NCBI GenBank assembly: GCA_964461435.1
Contig: CAYWUI010000014.1
Location: forward strand, 1 to 64,000
Direction: 5' to 3'
DNA from: G020354785 sp964461435
Lineage (GTDB): Bacteria; Bacteroidota; Bacteroidia; Bacteroidales; UBA10428
Length of the DNA stretch: 64,000 bases
In this document: positions 37,019 through 45,837 of the stretch, in pieces
Layout: each line of letters begins with the position of its first letter
Numbering within the stretch: the first letter of the stretch is position 1
The notes under the pieces: generated by a model
What the model was told of the DNA's origin: nothing
The model's input: the letters and a program-made list of their open reading frames with translations, nothing else
Database searches by the model: none
Translations under genes and position numbers: made by a program

Positions 37019-37839
37019 ATTTTTTTAAACAATTCGAGGTAAATAAAAATAAAAGGAGATGTCAGCAATATCGAATCTATCCTGTCTAAAATACCACCAT
37101 GTCCTGGAAGAAGTGCTCCCGTATCTTTCACACTTATGCTTCTCTTGAACATGGATTCAGTAAGATCTCCTGCCACTCCGATTAAAGAAACTATACCGGC
37201 AAATACCATCACGTCTGTCAGGTTTAAAGTATTAAATACTCCTGAAATCGCCCATGCAACGGCAAAAGTAATCAGTGAACCCCCGATGAATCCCTCCCAG
37301 GTTTTTTTAGGCGATATGCGTTTAAAAAGCAAATGTTTGCCAATAGTTATACCTGTAAAATATGCTGCAGTATCGTTTGTCCATATAAGAATAAGATATG
37401 CCAGGAGAATTCCGTATGCATATTCATATGCATTACTGGCAGGAAACACAAAATAATTTAAGATTGATAAAGGCAGTGATATATAAATTATCCCGAGCAG
37501 TGTAACGGCAGTATTAATAACCGGATTGGCCTTATTCCTGAATAGCTCAAAAATGAATACTGACACAACAAGAGGGATCAATACCAGGTATAGCCGGTTG
37601 TTAAATATGCCCGAAGATATTACAAAAGACAGAATAAAGAGAACCGCTCCAAAGGTAATTCCCAGGTATTTGAGAGGATCAATATTTTTGCCCGGTACGA
37701 TTTTAAAAAATTCATACAGGGCTGATAAATTAATCGTAAAAGAAATAAGGAAATAAGTATACTTACCTGAAAGCAAACAGCCTATTATTAAAATAAGACA
37801 AACTGCAGCGGTAATTAGTCTTTTTATAAGATTATTCAA
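37015..37839 (-). CDS. cdsA: Phosphatidate cytidylyltransferase (CDP-diglyceride synthase)
   Basis: Forms CDP-diacylglycerol from phosphatidic acid and CTP. 274 residues with about eight membrane helices. The CDS signature GDLTESMFKRSISVKDTG (followed by LLPGHGGILDRID) is present near the C-terminus, and KTWEGFIGG before it. Between psd (4-bp overlap) and ftsH (11-bp gap), all on the minus strand; supplies the precursor from which phosphatidylserine and then PE are made, so the neighbours fit. Confidence 0.95.
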   Translation of the reverse strand: MNNLIKRLITAAVCLILIIGCLLSGKYTYFLISFTINLSALYEFFKIVPGKNIDPLKYLGITFGAVLFILSFVISSGIFNNRLYLVLIPLVVSVFIFELFRNKANPVINTAVTLLGIIYISLPLSILNYFVFPASNAYEYAYGILLAYLILIWTNDTAAYFTGITIGKHLLFKRISPKKTWEGFIGGSLITFAVAWAISGVFNTLNLTDVMVFAGIVSLIGVAGDLTESMFKRSISVKDTGALLPGHGGILDRIDSILLTSPFIFIYLELFKKI

Positions 37840-37850
37840 TTTTTTACCGT

Positions 37851-39941
37851 TTAAGCAGATTTTTTAGTACTCTCCTGTCTCCTTGCTGCTTTGGCTGACC
37901 TTGATGTTTTCGGACCCGGTGATTTTACTTTGGTTTGAGGTTTGGCAGACGAGATTGTTTTTCCTTTATCGTCATGTACCGAAGGTTTTCCAAACTTTCT
38001 TTTGCCGAACACTTTCTCCAGATCTTCACTGAAGATCACTTCCTTCTCAAGCAAAAGAGCGGCAAGTTTTGCCAAACCTTCCTTATGTTCTTTTAATATA
38101 TTTACGGCTCTTTGATATTGCTCATTAACAAGTTGACTAACCTCTTTGTCAATTAGTTCTGCTGTTTGCTCACTATAAGGCTTTGTAAAGGAATACTCCG
38201 TTTGTCCGGTTGAATCGTAAAAGCTCAGGTTTCCTACCTTATCACTAAGTCCGAAATACGATACCATCGCATAGGCTTGTTTGGTTATTTTTTCAAGGTC
38301 ATTTAATGCCCCGGTGGATATCTGGTCAAAGTTTATGTATTCAGAGGCTCTTCCTCCCAATGCCGAACACATTTCATCCAACAGTTGTTCCTTGGTCGTT
38401 ATTTGCCTTTCTTCAGGAAGATACCAGGCAGCCCCAAGGGCTTTCCCTCTCGGGATAATGGTAACTTTAACCAGCGGGTTAGCATATTCAAGCAGCCAGC
38501 TGACTGTTGCATGGCCTGCCTCGTGAAAAGCAATAGTACGTTTTTCTTCAGGGGTAATAATTTTATTTTTCCTTTCCAGTCCGGCCACAATTCTATCTAT
38601 TGCATCCAAAAAATCCTGGCGCTGGACAATTTTTTTATTTTTACGGGCTGCAATGAGGGCGGCCTCATTACATACATTGGCAATATCAGCACCTGAAAAT
38701 CCGGGTGTTTGCTTGGCAAGAAAGTCCATTTTTAAGTCCTTTTCATATTTGATTGGTTTAATATGGACTTTAAATATTTCTTCCCTCTCATTAAGATCAG
38801 GCAATTCAACATGAATCTGCCTGTCAAACCTGCCTGCCCTTAACAGTGCCCTGTCAAGTATATCGGCCCTGTTTGTGGCAGCAAGAATAATAACTCCTGC
38901 GTTGCTTGCAAACCCGTCCATTTCTGTAAGTAGCTGATTTAGCGTATTTTCTCTTTCATCATTTGCTCCAAAGTTCGGATTTCTTCCCCTGGCCCTGCCA
39001 ACAGCATCGATTTCATCAATAAATACAATACAAGGGGCTTTTTCTTTAGCCTGCTTAAAAAGATCCCTTACTCTTGATGCCCCCACTCCCACGAACATTT
39101 CCACGAAATCTGATCCTGATATTGAAAAAAACGGAACATGTGCTTCTCCGGCCACAGCTTTAGCAAGAAGTGTCTTCCCCGTACCCGGAGGTCCGACCAG
39201 CAATGCGCCTTTTGGTATTTTGCCTCCAAGATCAGTATATTTCTTTGGTTTCTTTAAAAAATCCACTATCTCTATAACTTCTGTCTTCGCCTCTTCCAGT
39301 CCGGCCACATCCTTGAAATCTACTTTTACATTTGACTCTTTATCAAAAATCCTTGCCCTTGACTTACCGACATTAAATATGTTTGTTGATCCGCCTGATC
39401 CTCCTCCTGCCCCGCTCATCCTGCGGAATATAAACAGCCATATAGCTATAAGTATAATAATCGGTATTATCCAGCTGAACATTTCTCCAAAATCTCTTCT
39501 TTGCTCACTCTCAGGAAAAATCTTTTGATCTTCGGGCATGTTAGCCTGCGCTTCATCCAGCCATTTTTGAAACGTTTCAACCGAACTTATTGTAAATCTG
39601 TAATGAGGGCCGGTACGTGCGAAGTTGCCAAATCCCCTGTTCAGCACGCTGCTATGCTTTGGTGGCACCAGGTACTCAGGCTTTATATATATTTCAACGA
39701 ATGATTTATTTACAATTACTATTCTGTCTATCTCATTCTTAAGCAAAAACTCGTTTTTTATGACCTGCCAGTTTGTTTCAATTGGCTTTTTACCTTTTTC
39801 CAGGAAAAACATAGATGCAAAAGCAATCCCTATAAGCCCGTAAATCCAGAATATATTGAACTTCGGCTTTTTATTATTTGGCTGCCCCTTATTCTGGTCT
39901 TTTTTAGGCCACTCCTGTTTCTTCTCTTTATTTTCCTCCAT
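37851..39941 (-). CDS. ftsH: ATP-dependent zinc metalloprotease FtsH
   Basis: Membrane-bound AAA+ protease for damaged or regulatory proteins. 696 residues: N-terminal membrane segment (about 28-46), a periplasmic stretch, second membrane segment (about 152-170), Walker A GPPGTGKT at about 248-255, Walker B IVFIDEIDA, SRH region, and the zinc site HEAGH at 473-477. The C-terminus ends in a Lys/Arg-rich tail (KTSRSAKAARRQESTKKSA), longer than in E. coli. It sits between rsfS (18-bp gap) and cdsA, an order common in Bacteroidetes. Confidence 0.97.
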   Translation of the reverse strand: MEENKEKKQEWPKKDQNKGQPNNKKPKFNIFWIYGLIGIAFASMFFLEKGKKPIETNWQVIKNEFLLKNEIDRIVIVNKSFVEIYIKPEYLVPPKHSSVLNRGFGNFARTGPHYRFTISSVETFQKWLDEAQANMPEDQKIFPESEQRRDFGEMFSWIIPIIILIAIWLFIFRRMSGAGGGSGGSTNIFNVGKSRARIFDKESNVKVDFKDVAGLEEAKTEVIEIVDFLKKPKKYTDLGGKIPKGALLVGPPGTGKTLLAKAVAGEAHVPFFSISGSDFVEMFVGVGASRVRDLFKQAKEKAPCIVFIDEIDAVGRARGRNPNFGANDERENTLNQLLTEMDGFASNAGVIILAATNRADILDRALLRAGRFDRQIHVELPDLNEREEIFKVHIKPIKYEKDLKMDFLAKQTPGFSGADIANVCNEAALIAARKNKKIVQRQDFLDAIDRIVAGLERKNKIITPEEKRTIAFHEAGHATVSWLLEYANPLVKVTIIPRGKALGAAWYLPEERQITTKEQLLDEMCSALGGRASEYINFDQISTGALNDLEKITKQAYAMVSYFGLSDKVGNLSFYDSTGQTEYSFTKPYSEQTAELIDKEVSQLVNEQYQRAVNILKEHKEGLAKLAALLLEKEVIFSEDLEKVFGKRKFGKPSVHDDKGKTISSAKPQTKVKSPGPKTSRSAKAARRQESTKKSA

Positions 39942-39959
39942 CGAACTTAATATTAATGT

Positions 39960-40328
39960 TTATTCGTCCTCAATTTTTGTGATATCCGCATCACCCCACA
40001 GTTCCTCTAACTTGTAATAATCCCTGTATTGTTCCTGAAAAATATGCACCACTATGTAGATAAAGTCTATCAGTACCCATTGTGCATTTCCCTTTCCTTC
40101 AATATGCCCGGGCTTGATATTCAGAACCTTATCAACTTTCTCTTCTATTGCATCAGCTATGGCATTTACCTGGGTTCTTGAGTCACCATGACATATAACA
40201 AAATTATCACAAATTGAATAATTCAGTCTTGTTAAATCTATATTTATAACCTCTTTCCCTTTTTTTTCAAATATCCCCTTTATTATCGTATCTAATAATA
40301 ATCTAGTGCTTGTCAAATTAATCCTCAA
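39960..40328 (-). CDS. rsfS: Ribosomal silencing factor RsfS
   Basis: Binds L14 of the 50S subunit and prevents subunit joining in starvation. 122 residues from TTG 40328, near the usual length. Conserved: EKKGKEVINIDL, NFVICHGDSRTQV, GKGNAQWVLIDF, VVHIF, YRDYYKLEELWGDA. No ATG exists near the N-terminus. A second TTG at 40316 has GAGG placed about 7 nt before it and may be the true start. First gene of rsfS-ftsH-cdsA-psd, divergent from birA. Confidence 0.92.
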   Translation of the reverse strand: MRINLTSTRLLLDTIIKGIFEKKGKEVINIDLTRLNYSICDNFVICHGDSRTQVNAIADAIEEKVDKVLNIKPGHIEGKGNAQWVLIDFIYIVVHIFQEQYRDYYKLEELWGDADITKIEDE

Positions 40329-40349
40329 TGAATTAATGAATATTCAACA

Positions 40350-40357
40350 CAAATGTA
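40350..40357 (-). promoter_or_regulatory. Candidate -7 box for the rsfS operon
   Basis: On the minus strand TACATTTG matches TAnnTTTG, about 20-30 nt before the TTG starts of rsfS. No TTG is found at -33 spacing. A TAATTTTG box for birA lies on the other strand at 40396-40403, so divergent promoters share this 163-bp interval. Confidence 0.45.
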
Positions 40358-40491
40358 GTGAAATAAATCCTTTTACTAAAAATATTATAAATCTATAATT
40401 TTGCAACGTTTAATACCCCTAATTAATTATCTTAGGCAATATTTATATTAACAATAACAATACCAAATAAATTATGTTTCAATAATAATCC

Positions 40492-41256
40492 ATGAATTTT
40501 AATGACATGAAGGATGTAACCATCGGCAATAACCTGATAAAGCTTGATGCCATTGATTCAACAAACGATTATGCAAAGAAGCTTATCAAAGAAAGTACTG
40601 TAAAAGAAGGAACTGTAATTTTGACAGATTTTCAGACAAAAGGGAAAGGACAAAAAGGCGGTTACTGGGAAAGTGAAAAAGGAAAAAACCTGACTTTAAG
40701 TATTGTTATAAATCCGGCATTTCTTCAGGTGCAGAAGCAATTTTACCTGTCCATGAGCATATCAATTGGAATAGTCGGATTTCTATCATATCTGTCACTA
40801 AATTCAAAGATAAAGTGGCCTAATGATATATACATTCATAACAGGAAGGTTGGAGGAATTTTAATTGAAAATGCCATAAAAAATAACACCATTGCCAGCT
40901 CGGTTATCGGAATAGGAATTAACCTTAACCAGACAGAATTTAAAAGCAATGCTCCCAATCCGACTTCAGTATGCCTGGAACTGAAGAAGGCTGTTGAAAT
41001 TAAAGATTCTTACCGGTTATTGATACAATATTTAAATAAATGGATTAATTTACTTTACAGTGCCCGCTACAGCAAAATTAAGTCCGCTTACCAAAGGCAT
41101 CTGTTTTTAAGAAACAAAAAAACCTTTTTCACTGATAAAAACGGGAAATTTAAGGGCAGAATTGTTAATGTTGAAGAAAGCGGCATGATATTAATAAAAA
41201 CGGGAACAAATGAAATAAAAAAATACAATTTTAAGGAGGTCAGCTTCCCTTATTAA
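40492..41256 (+). CDS. birA: Biotin--[acetyl-CoA-carboxylase] ligase
   Basis: Attaches biotin to the carrier protein of acetyl-CoA carboxylase. 254 residues, the ligase domain without a DNA-binding N-terminus, so it should not repress transcription. Seen: DSTNDYAKKL (22-31), the biotinyl-AMP loop as KGKGQKG at 50-56 (instead of GRGRRG), KWPNDIYI at 108-115 and Lys119 in NRKVGGILIE, plus the C-terminal SH3-like part. It is divergent from rsfS, a common Bacteroidetes arrangement, and its end overlaps the convergent SRPBCC gene by 17 bp. Confidence 0.93.
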   Translation: MNFNDMKDVTIGNNLIKLDAIDSTNDYAKKLIKESTVKEGTVILTDFQTKGKGQKGGYWESEKGKNLTLSIVINPAFLQVQKQFYLSMSISIGIVGFLSYLSLNSKIKWPNDIYIHNRKVGGILIENAIKNNTIASSVIGIGINLNQTEFKSNAPNPTSVCLELKKAVEIKDSYRLLIQYLNKWINLLYSARYSKIKSAYQRHLFLRNKKTFFTDKNGKFKGRIVNVEESGMILIKTGTNEIKKYNFKEVSFPY

Positions 41257-41665
41257 AATCTGAAAGATCGATCTTCTCCATATGTTCAACAAGGGTATCG
41301 AGAAAAGTCTGCAGCGGTTTCTTTACTATAATCTGATACATAGGACTAATCTGAGCCTGTATTGTCAACCTGATTCTCGTGTCATTTTCGGCAACCTGTT
41401 TAAGCTGAATCCAGAAATTAAAATCAATCTTACCGGATTCTTCACCGGCTATCTTTATTGACTTAAAAGGTTCTTTTTCAATGATCCTCATCCCTGTCTC
41501 TCCTATACCATCTATTGTAAAATGACAGGAATCCTCTGTAGACTCCCAGTTTTGAATTTTGTCCGCGGGGATAAACTTCTTAAAATTATCGAAGCTTGAG
41601 AGAAATTTATATGCTGTTTCTTCCGAACTGTTAATTTTCCCTATTTTACTTTCCAGCTTAATCAT
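41240..41665 (-). CDS. SRPBCC/START-like domain protein
   Basis: 141 residues, one SRPBCC fold: N-terminal MIKLESKIGKINSSEETAYKFLSSFDNFKKFIP, then strands around CHFTIDGIGETGMRII and the long C-terminal helix KPLQTFLDTLVEHMEKIDLSD. Such proteins bind hydrophobic ligands or act in ubiquinone- or coenzyme-related chaperoning. The ligand is unknown. It lies 4 bp downstream of pyrE and is likely translated with it. Confidence 0.75.
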   Translation of the reverse strand: MIKLESKIGKINSSEETAYKFLSSFDNFKKFIPADKIQNWESTEDSCHFTIDGIGETGMRIIEKEPFKSIKIAGEESGKIDFNFWIQLKQVAENDTRIRLTIQAQISPMYQIIVKKPLQTFLDTLVEHMEKIDLSDFNKGS

Positions 41666-41669
41666 TTAT

Positions 41670-42308
41670 TTACGGATTAGTTCCCCAACTTTCGGGATTT
41701 TCATGCCATTGCTGAATAATACCCAGCTCCTGTATATTAATATATCCGGTTTTAGTTGCCGTTTCAATCAATGAATTAAAACCACATAGTGTATACAGCT
41801 TGCAGCCGGCTTCATTAAACCTGTTTACAGTGGTTTTAAATTGATAGGTAAATATAGCAATCATACCTAATACATTGCAGTTTCTTCCCAGCAGTGCGTT
41901 TACAGCTTTCAGGCTGCTGCCTCCTGTTGAGATCAGATCTTCAACAATTACAATATTTTGATTCTCTGCAATCTCCCCTTCTATTAAATTCATTAAGCCA
42001 TGATTTTTATGATCCGGACGAACATATACAAAAGGCAAATTTAATACGTCAGCAACGATAGCACCAATAGCTATTGCACCTGTCGCGATACCTGCAATTG
42101 CCTGGACATTCCCAAACTTATCTTTAATTATACTGATAAAATGTTCCTTAATGACATTTCGTATTTGAGGATATGACAATGTTTTCCTGTTATCACAATA
42201 TATAGGGGATTTCCAACCCGATGCCCATTGAAAAGGTTTTGCAACATTAATTTTTATTGCCTTAATTTGCAGAAGGAGATTTGCTATTTGATTTTCACTA
42301 ATACTCAT
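41670..42308 (-). CDS. pyrE: Orotate phosphoribosyltransferase
   Basis: Makes orotidine monophosphate from orotate and PRPP in pyrimidine synthesis. 212 residues from ATG 42308 (MSISENQIANLLL). The longer reading from 42335 (MKKTLYICH) is not family-like. Seen: FQWASGWKSPIYCDNRK, GIATGAIAIG, VYVRPDHKNHG, the PRPP-binding loop VIVEDLISTGGSS. Divergent from a NUDIX gene, with only 7 bp between the two starts; a TACATTTG box on the minus strand is 4 nt before the ATG, so a leaderless transcript is likely. Confidence 0.95.
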   Translation of the reverse strand: MSISENQIANLLLQIKAIKINVAKPFQWASGWKSPIYCDNRKTLSYPQIRNVIKEHFISIIKDKFGNVQAIAGIATGAIAIGAIVADVLNLPFVYVRPDHKNHGLMNLIEGEIAENQNIVIVEDLISTGGSSLKAVNALLGRNCNVLGMIAIFTYQFKTTVNRFNEAGCKLYTLCGFNSLIETATKTGYINIQELGIIQQWHENPESWGTNP

Positions 42309-42312
42309 GTGA

Positions 42313-42320
42313 CAAATGTA
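42313..42320 (-). promoter_or_regulatory. -7 box of pyrE overlapping the NUDIX start codon
   Basis: The minus strand reads TACATTTG, a full TAnnTTTG match, 4 nt before the pyrE ATG. The plus-strand ATG of the NUDIX gene (42316-42318) lies within the same 8 bp. No TTG at -33. Confidence 0.5.
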
Positions 42321-42936
42321 TAAAGTTTTTTTCAACGATCGGAAAGTTTTCTTAACAGATGATTTTCAAAAACATTTTATAAAAAATCATGGATTGTTTT
42401 ATAAGTACCAGAATAAGCGCGAATTACAGGATTTGCTTGATTTTTACAGAAGTTTAAAAATAATTGATGCATTATATATATTTCACAATGATATTGACAA
42501 ATTGCGAAGCTCTTTTCGTGCCTGCTACCTGAACATTAGCGCTGCAGGCGGTCTTGTAAAAAACAGGGATGGGAAGATACTTATTATAAAACGCCGTGAT
42601 AAATGGGATTTGCCTAAAGGTAAAGCTGATCGAAAGGAAAACCCGCAACAGACGTCACTCAGGGAAGTTACCGAGGAGTGCGGCATTAATAATATAGAAA
42701 TTACCCGGCCTTTATTATCAACATATCACACCTATATGCTTAATGACAAGCATGTACTTAAAAGAACAACATGGTTTGAAATGCTGTATACAGGCACAGA
42801 CATCCCCGTACCTCAAATAAAAGAACATATTACGGAAGTCAGGTGGTTCGATAAATCGGAAATGGCGGAAGTTACGAAAAATACTTACCAGCTAATTGTT
42901 GATGTATTGCGATATGCCAATCTTATTGAATTATAA
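42316..42936 (+). CDS. NUDIX hydrolase
   Basis: 206 residues. An N-terminal part of about 70 residues (MYKVFFNDRKVFLTDDFQK) with no recognised motif is followed by the NUDIX fold: AAGGLVKNRDGKILIIKRRDKWDLPKG, with the NUDIX box at 102-124 (GKADRKE...REVTEECG). Hydrolysis of a nucleoside polyphosphate or related substrate is expected; the substrate is unknown. It overlaps the convergent TlpA-like gene by 6 bp. Confidence 0.85.
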   Translation: MYKVFFNDRKVFLTDDFQKHFIKNHGLFYKYQNKRELQDLLDFYRSLKIIDALYIFHNDIDKLRSSFRACYLNISAAGGLVKNRDGKILIIKRRDKWDLPKGKADRKENPQQTSLREVTEECGINNIEITRPLLSTYHTYMLNDKHVLKRTTWFEMLYTGTDIPVPQIKEHITEVRWFDKSEMAEVTKNTYQLIVDVLRYANLIEL

Positions 42937-44361
42937 ATCACCCCTTGCTTTCATTGTTTTTACCAGCAAAGACTCAAAATTTTCAGCAGGTGAAATAGAA
43001 GGTGAATAGATCAATTTTCCATCCGGACCTATTAAAAAATATGTAGGATAAGCCCTTATATCATACTCCTTAAGAATTTGAGGCTGGTAACCATAGAACA
43101 GGAATTTCCAGTTCCAGTTCTTATTCTTCAGGAAATCCCTGAATGTGTCCAGCTGAGCTTCGACAGCTACGGTGACTATTTCGAGCCTTTCCTTATATCT
43201 CTCATATATACCTTCTAGAAGTTCAAATTCACTGAGGCATGTATAGCTTTGGGATGTACAAAAATTCAAATAAACATATTTCCCCTTAAAATCATCCAAT
43301 CTTACAAGACTGCTGTCCGAATCATACAGTTCAAAAGCCGGGGGATAATATCCTGAAAGGAGCCTGGTTATCTTTGCTTTTATTATTTCTCCAATTATCT
43401 TATTTTGCTGAATACCGGTTTGCGAAATTAAAGTATCCAGAATAGTAATTAACCCGGTACGTGAAAAATTATCGCTATAAAACTCGTTATATATATTTTG
43501 TAAAATCACAAGCTCAGTAATAGTATCGTTATAAAAAACATTATCCCTTGAAAGAGTTCTTTTCAAATCTGAATAACTTTTTGATGTGTTAATATCATCA
43601 TAAATTTTGCTCCCTTTATCTGTCATTCCAAAGAATACGAAATATTTATCGTATACCTGGTTAAAAAGCTCCATATAGGCCGGATTATTGTATAAAACAG
43701 GCTTTCTCCTGAAATATTCATCTGAAATACTCCTGGCTTTTTGCTGGTATGCAAGGTGTCTTAACAATCCATATCTGTATTCACGATAGTTATTAAAATA
43801 GCTATTCTTTGAACCGGTAAACGGTTTTTCTATCCTTTCTATATCTGCATTTAACTCTGAAAAGTCATCATTATTAATAAAATTAATTATATGTTTATTA
43901 TAATAGGGATTATAAGCATCATTAAACATTCTAATCATAAAATTAATCTCATCGGCTTTGGCATCAGCTGTTCCCAGCTGAATTCTTGATTCTGTAAAGT
44001 AAGGATTAAGCTCATCTTCCGGACTTTTATCTTCTTTTTCCGGAAGTATGATTTCATATGAATTACCCGGCTCAACATAAAGGAAAGCCTTATAAATACC
44101 AAGATGAGAAAAGACAAATGTTATTTGTTCCGGATTCAGGGATATTCTGAAATCGCCATTAGCCTCAACCTTGCATCTGCCTATTTCCTCCTCCCCTTTT
44201 GTTACCCAGTCAGTATATCTGTTGAACACTATCTCACAACTGGCGTATGATGGAGCATTTCCATGAAGGATAACATCCCTGGAAAACGATAGTGAGAAGG
44301 TTGCTGAAATTAATAATCCCAGTAAACAATATGATCTGCCCATATATTTTGTTTTATTCAT
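42931..44361 (-). CDS. TlpA-like thioredoxin-fold protein lacking a CXXC pair
   Basis: 476 residues. Signal peptide about 1-28 (SYCLLGLLISATFSLSFS). A long N-terminal helical region (30-345) with no recognised motif precedes a TlpA/ResA-like thioredoxin domain (about 345-476): FKGKYVYLNF, then FCTSQSYTC where CXXC is expected, giving Ser372-Tyr-Thr-Cys375 (SYTC), plus the extra Cys368, and the cis-Pro loop AYPTYFLIGPDG. With the nucleophilic Cys missing, ordinary disulfide exchange is doubtful. Periplasmic. It overlaps coaD by 8 bp. Confidence 0.8.
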   Translation of the reverse strand: MNKTKYMGRSYCLLGLLISATFSLSFSRDVILHGNAPSYASCEIVFNRYTDWVTKGEEEIGRCKVEANGDFRISLNPEQITFVFSHLGIYKAFLYVEPGNSYEIILPEKEDKSPEDELNPYFTESRIQLGTADAKADEINFMIRMFNDAYNPYYNKHIINFINNDDFSELNADIERIEKPFTGSKNSYFNNYREYRYGLLRHLAYQQKARSISDEYFRRKPVLYNNPAYMELFNQVYDKYFVFFGMTDKGSKIYDDINTSKSYSDLKRTLSRDNVFYNDTITELVILQNIYNEFYSDNFSRTGLITILDTLISQTGIQQNKIIGEIIKAKITRLLSGYYPPAFELYDSDSSLVRLDDFKGKYVYLNFCTSQSYTCLSEFELLEGIYERYKERLEIVTVAVEAQLDTFRDFLKNKNWNWKFLFYGYQPQILKEYDIRAYPTYFLIGPDGKLIYSPSISPAENFESLLVKTMKARGDL

Positions 44362-44818
44362 TAATATTTATATCGTCAGGCAAAAAAAGACCTGCATCGC
44401 CCCCATAACGTATAATATCCCTTACAATTGTCGAATTAATTGCTGTATGTTCAGGCATAGTAAGTAAAAATACCGTTTCTATTTCAGGGTACATAGCTTT
44501 GTTTATTTGTCCGACCGCCCTTTCATATTCAAAATCCGATGATGTGCGCAAGCCTCTTAATATGTACCTGGCGTTTACCTGCCTGCAAAAATCAACTGTC
44601 AGTCCCTTATATGTTTTAACCTCGACTTTGGAATTATCCTTAAACACTTTTTTAATCCATTCAACCCTTTTTTCAAGGGCGAAATAGTATTCTTTGTTAA
44701 TGTTATGCCCAATTCCTATTATTATTCTTTCAAATAAAGGTAAAGCTCTTGTTATAATTGATTTATGACCGATTGTAAACGGGTCAAAGGATCCTGGGAA
44801 AATAGCGATCTTTTCCAT
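44354..44818 (-). CDS. coaD: Phosphopantetheine adenylyltransferase
   Basis: Penultimate step of CoA synthesis. 154 residues from ATG 44818 (MEKIAIFPGSFDP); the longer reading from 44863 adds a tail that is not part of the family. Nucleotide motif GSFDPFTIGH at 9-18, then RYILRGLRTSSDFEYE and a C-terminal NSTIVRDIIRYGG. Lies just after the HAD remnant and overlaps the TlpA-like gene by 8 bp. Confidence 0.96.
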   Translation of the reverse strand: MEKIAIFPGSFDPFTIGHKSIITRALPLFERIIIGIGHNINKEYYFALEKRVEWIKKVFKDNSKVEVKTYKGLTVDFCRQVNARYILRGLRTSSDFEYERAVGQINKAMYPEIETVFLLTMPEHTAINSTIVRDIIRYGGDAGLFLPDDININE

Positions 44819-44837
44819 ATTTTTAATTTTTAGCTCA

Positions 44838-45185
44838 TTAATTGTCAAAAAATTCCCTGACATCCTTATCTTTCAGAGATTCCTCGGGATTGGCCTGCTC
44901 TATTGCCGAAATAATTAACTGTAAATAATTCCTGGCTTTAAATTCATTAAGAATATCAAGTGAGTGTTTAAACAGCTTTGCGTTTTTTAATTTTTTATTA
45001 TAGGCATCAATAAATTCTACTGACAGGTTTTCGAACGAATCCCTTTTAAAATCAAATCCCAGCTGCCTGTAATATTCAATCACGGGGAACTGAAAAATCC
45101 GCTGGTATTTCTTTCTGTATAATTTACCTAATCCGCGCTTGTGAAGAATTTGATTCATGATTGAACATATAAAACATTTTTATTC
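44838..45185 (-). pseudogene. Remnant of a HAD-family phosphatase
   Basis: An open frame (45158-44838, 106 codons; MNQILHKRGLGKLYRKKYQRIF) matches the cap and middle part of a phosphoglycolate-phosphatase-like HAD hydrolase (FPVIEYYRQLGFDF, LQLIISAIEQANPEES with the motif II Ser). In frame before the Met, KCFICSI continues the family pattern, but a TAA stops it at about 45180, and the DxDGT motif that starts the family is absent. The C-terminus ends at EFFDN, so motifs III and IV (Lys, Asp-Asp; about 90 residues) are missing. Two ends gone means a decayed gene; a sequencing error could explain only the upstream stop. Confidence 0.7.
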
Positions 45186-45237
45186 AATCGCCACTTTTAA
45201 AAACTGCAGTATAATAGAATATATCGGGCAGGACATA

Positions 45238-45774
45238 TTAATAATTACTTATTACCTCAAGGCTTCCGAATACAATATCAGCTTCGATAATCAGGTAATT
45301 CCCGCCCGGATCAAAAGTATTGCCCTGCCATCCCCCCGACCCGAAAACGACAGTGTTTCCATCAGGCAATTTTGCGCCTGCAAAAACGGCATTAACTTTG
45401 ATCTTTACAGGGGAATCATCATTAACCTTTATTTCCGTTGCCCCGAATATAGTGTTGATTTTTATCTTTACAGGTTTATCTTTCTTAAAATATACTTTTC
45501 TGTAATCAAACACCGACCTGGCAAAAACAACATTATATTCTGCCTTATTATCCGGTGGTTCCGAAATTGTTCTGCTACTGAATATTACATCGCCCTTAAC
45601 AGGGCCGAAATTAAATATACCCTTATTCCCAACCAGAATTTTTATTCCAACAAGAATCAAAATTACTCCAAGTAATACCCTGAACAGGTTTATGTCAAAT
45701 AGTATGCGGAATATTATGCTTAAGCCAATAATTACCAGTAATATTCCCCAAAAAACAGCAGGAGCCATCTTCAT
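45238..45774 (-). CDS. LiaF-like membrane protein
   Basis: 178 residues. Two N-terminal membrane segments (about 8-24 and 29-46: FWGILLVIIGLSIIF, VLLGVILILVGIKIL) precede a C-terminal beta-rich domain with repeating units (INTIFGATEIKV, VNAVFAGAKLP, ADIVFGSLEV) typical of the LiaF/DUF2154 fold. In Firmicutes LiaF damps a cell-wall stress two-component system; no such genes are nearby, so only the fold is supported. A TTG-N23-TACTTTTG promoter lies upstream. Confidence 0.75.
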   Translation of the reverse strand: MKMAPAVFWGILLVIIGLSIIFRILFDINLFRVLLGVILILVGIKILVGNKGIFNFGPVKGDVIFSSRTISEPPDNKAEYNVVFARSVFDYRKVYFKKDKPVKIKINTIFGATEIKVNDDSPVKIKVNAVFAGAKLPDGNTVVFGSGGWQGNTFDPGGNYLIIEADIVFGSLEVISNY

Positions 45775-45800
45775 AGTTATTTATTAATGTTTTCACCAGT

Positions 45801-45834
45801 CAAAAGTATGAAAATATATAATTTAATGAACCAA
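45801..45834 (-). promoter_or_regulatory. Promoter of the LiaF-like gene
   Basis: On the minus strand, TTG (45832-45834) and TACTTTTG (45801-45808) are 23 bp apart, at the long end of the Bacteroidetes range. Confidence 0.45.
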
Positions 45835-45837
45835 AGG

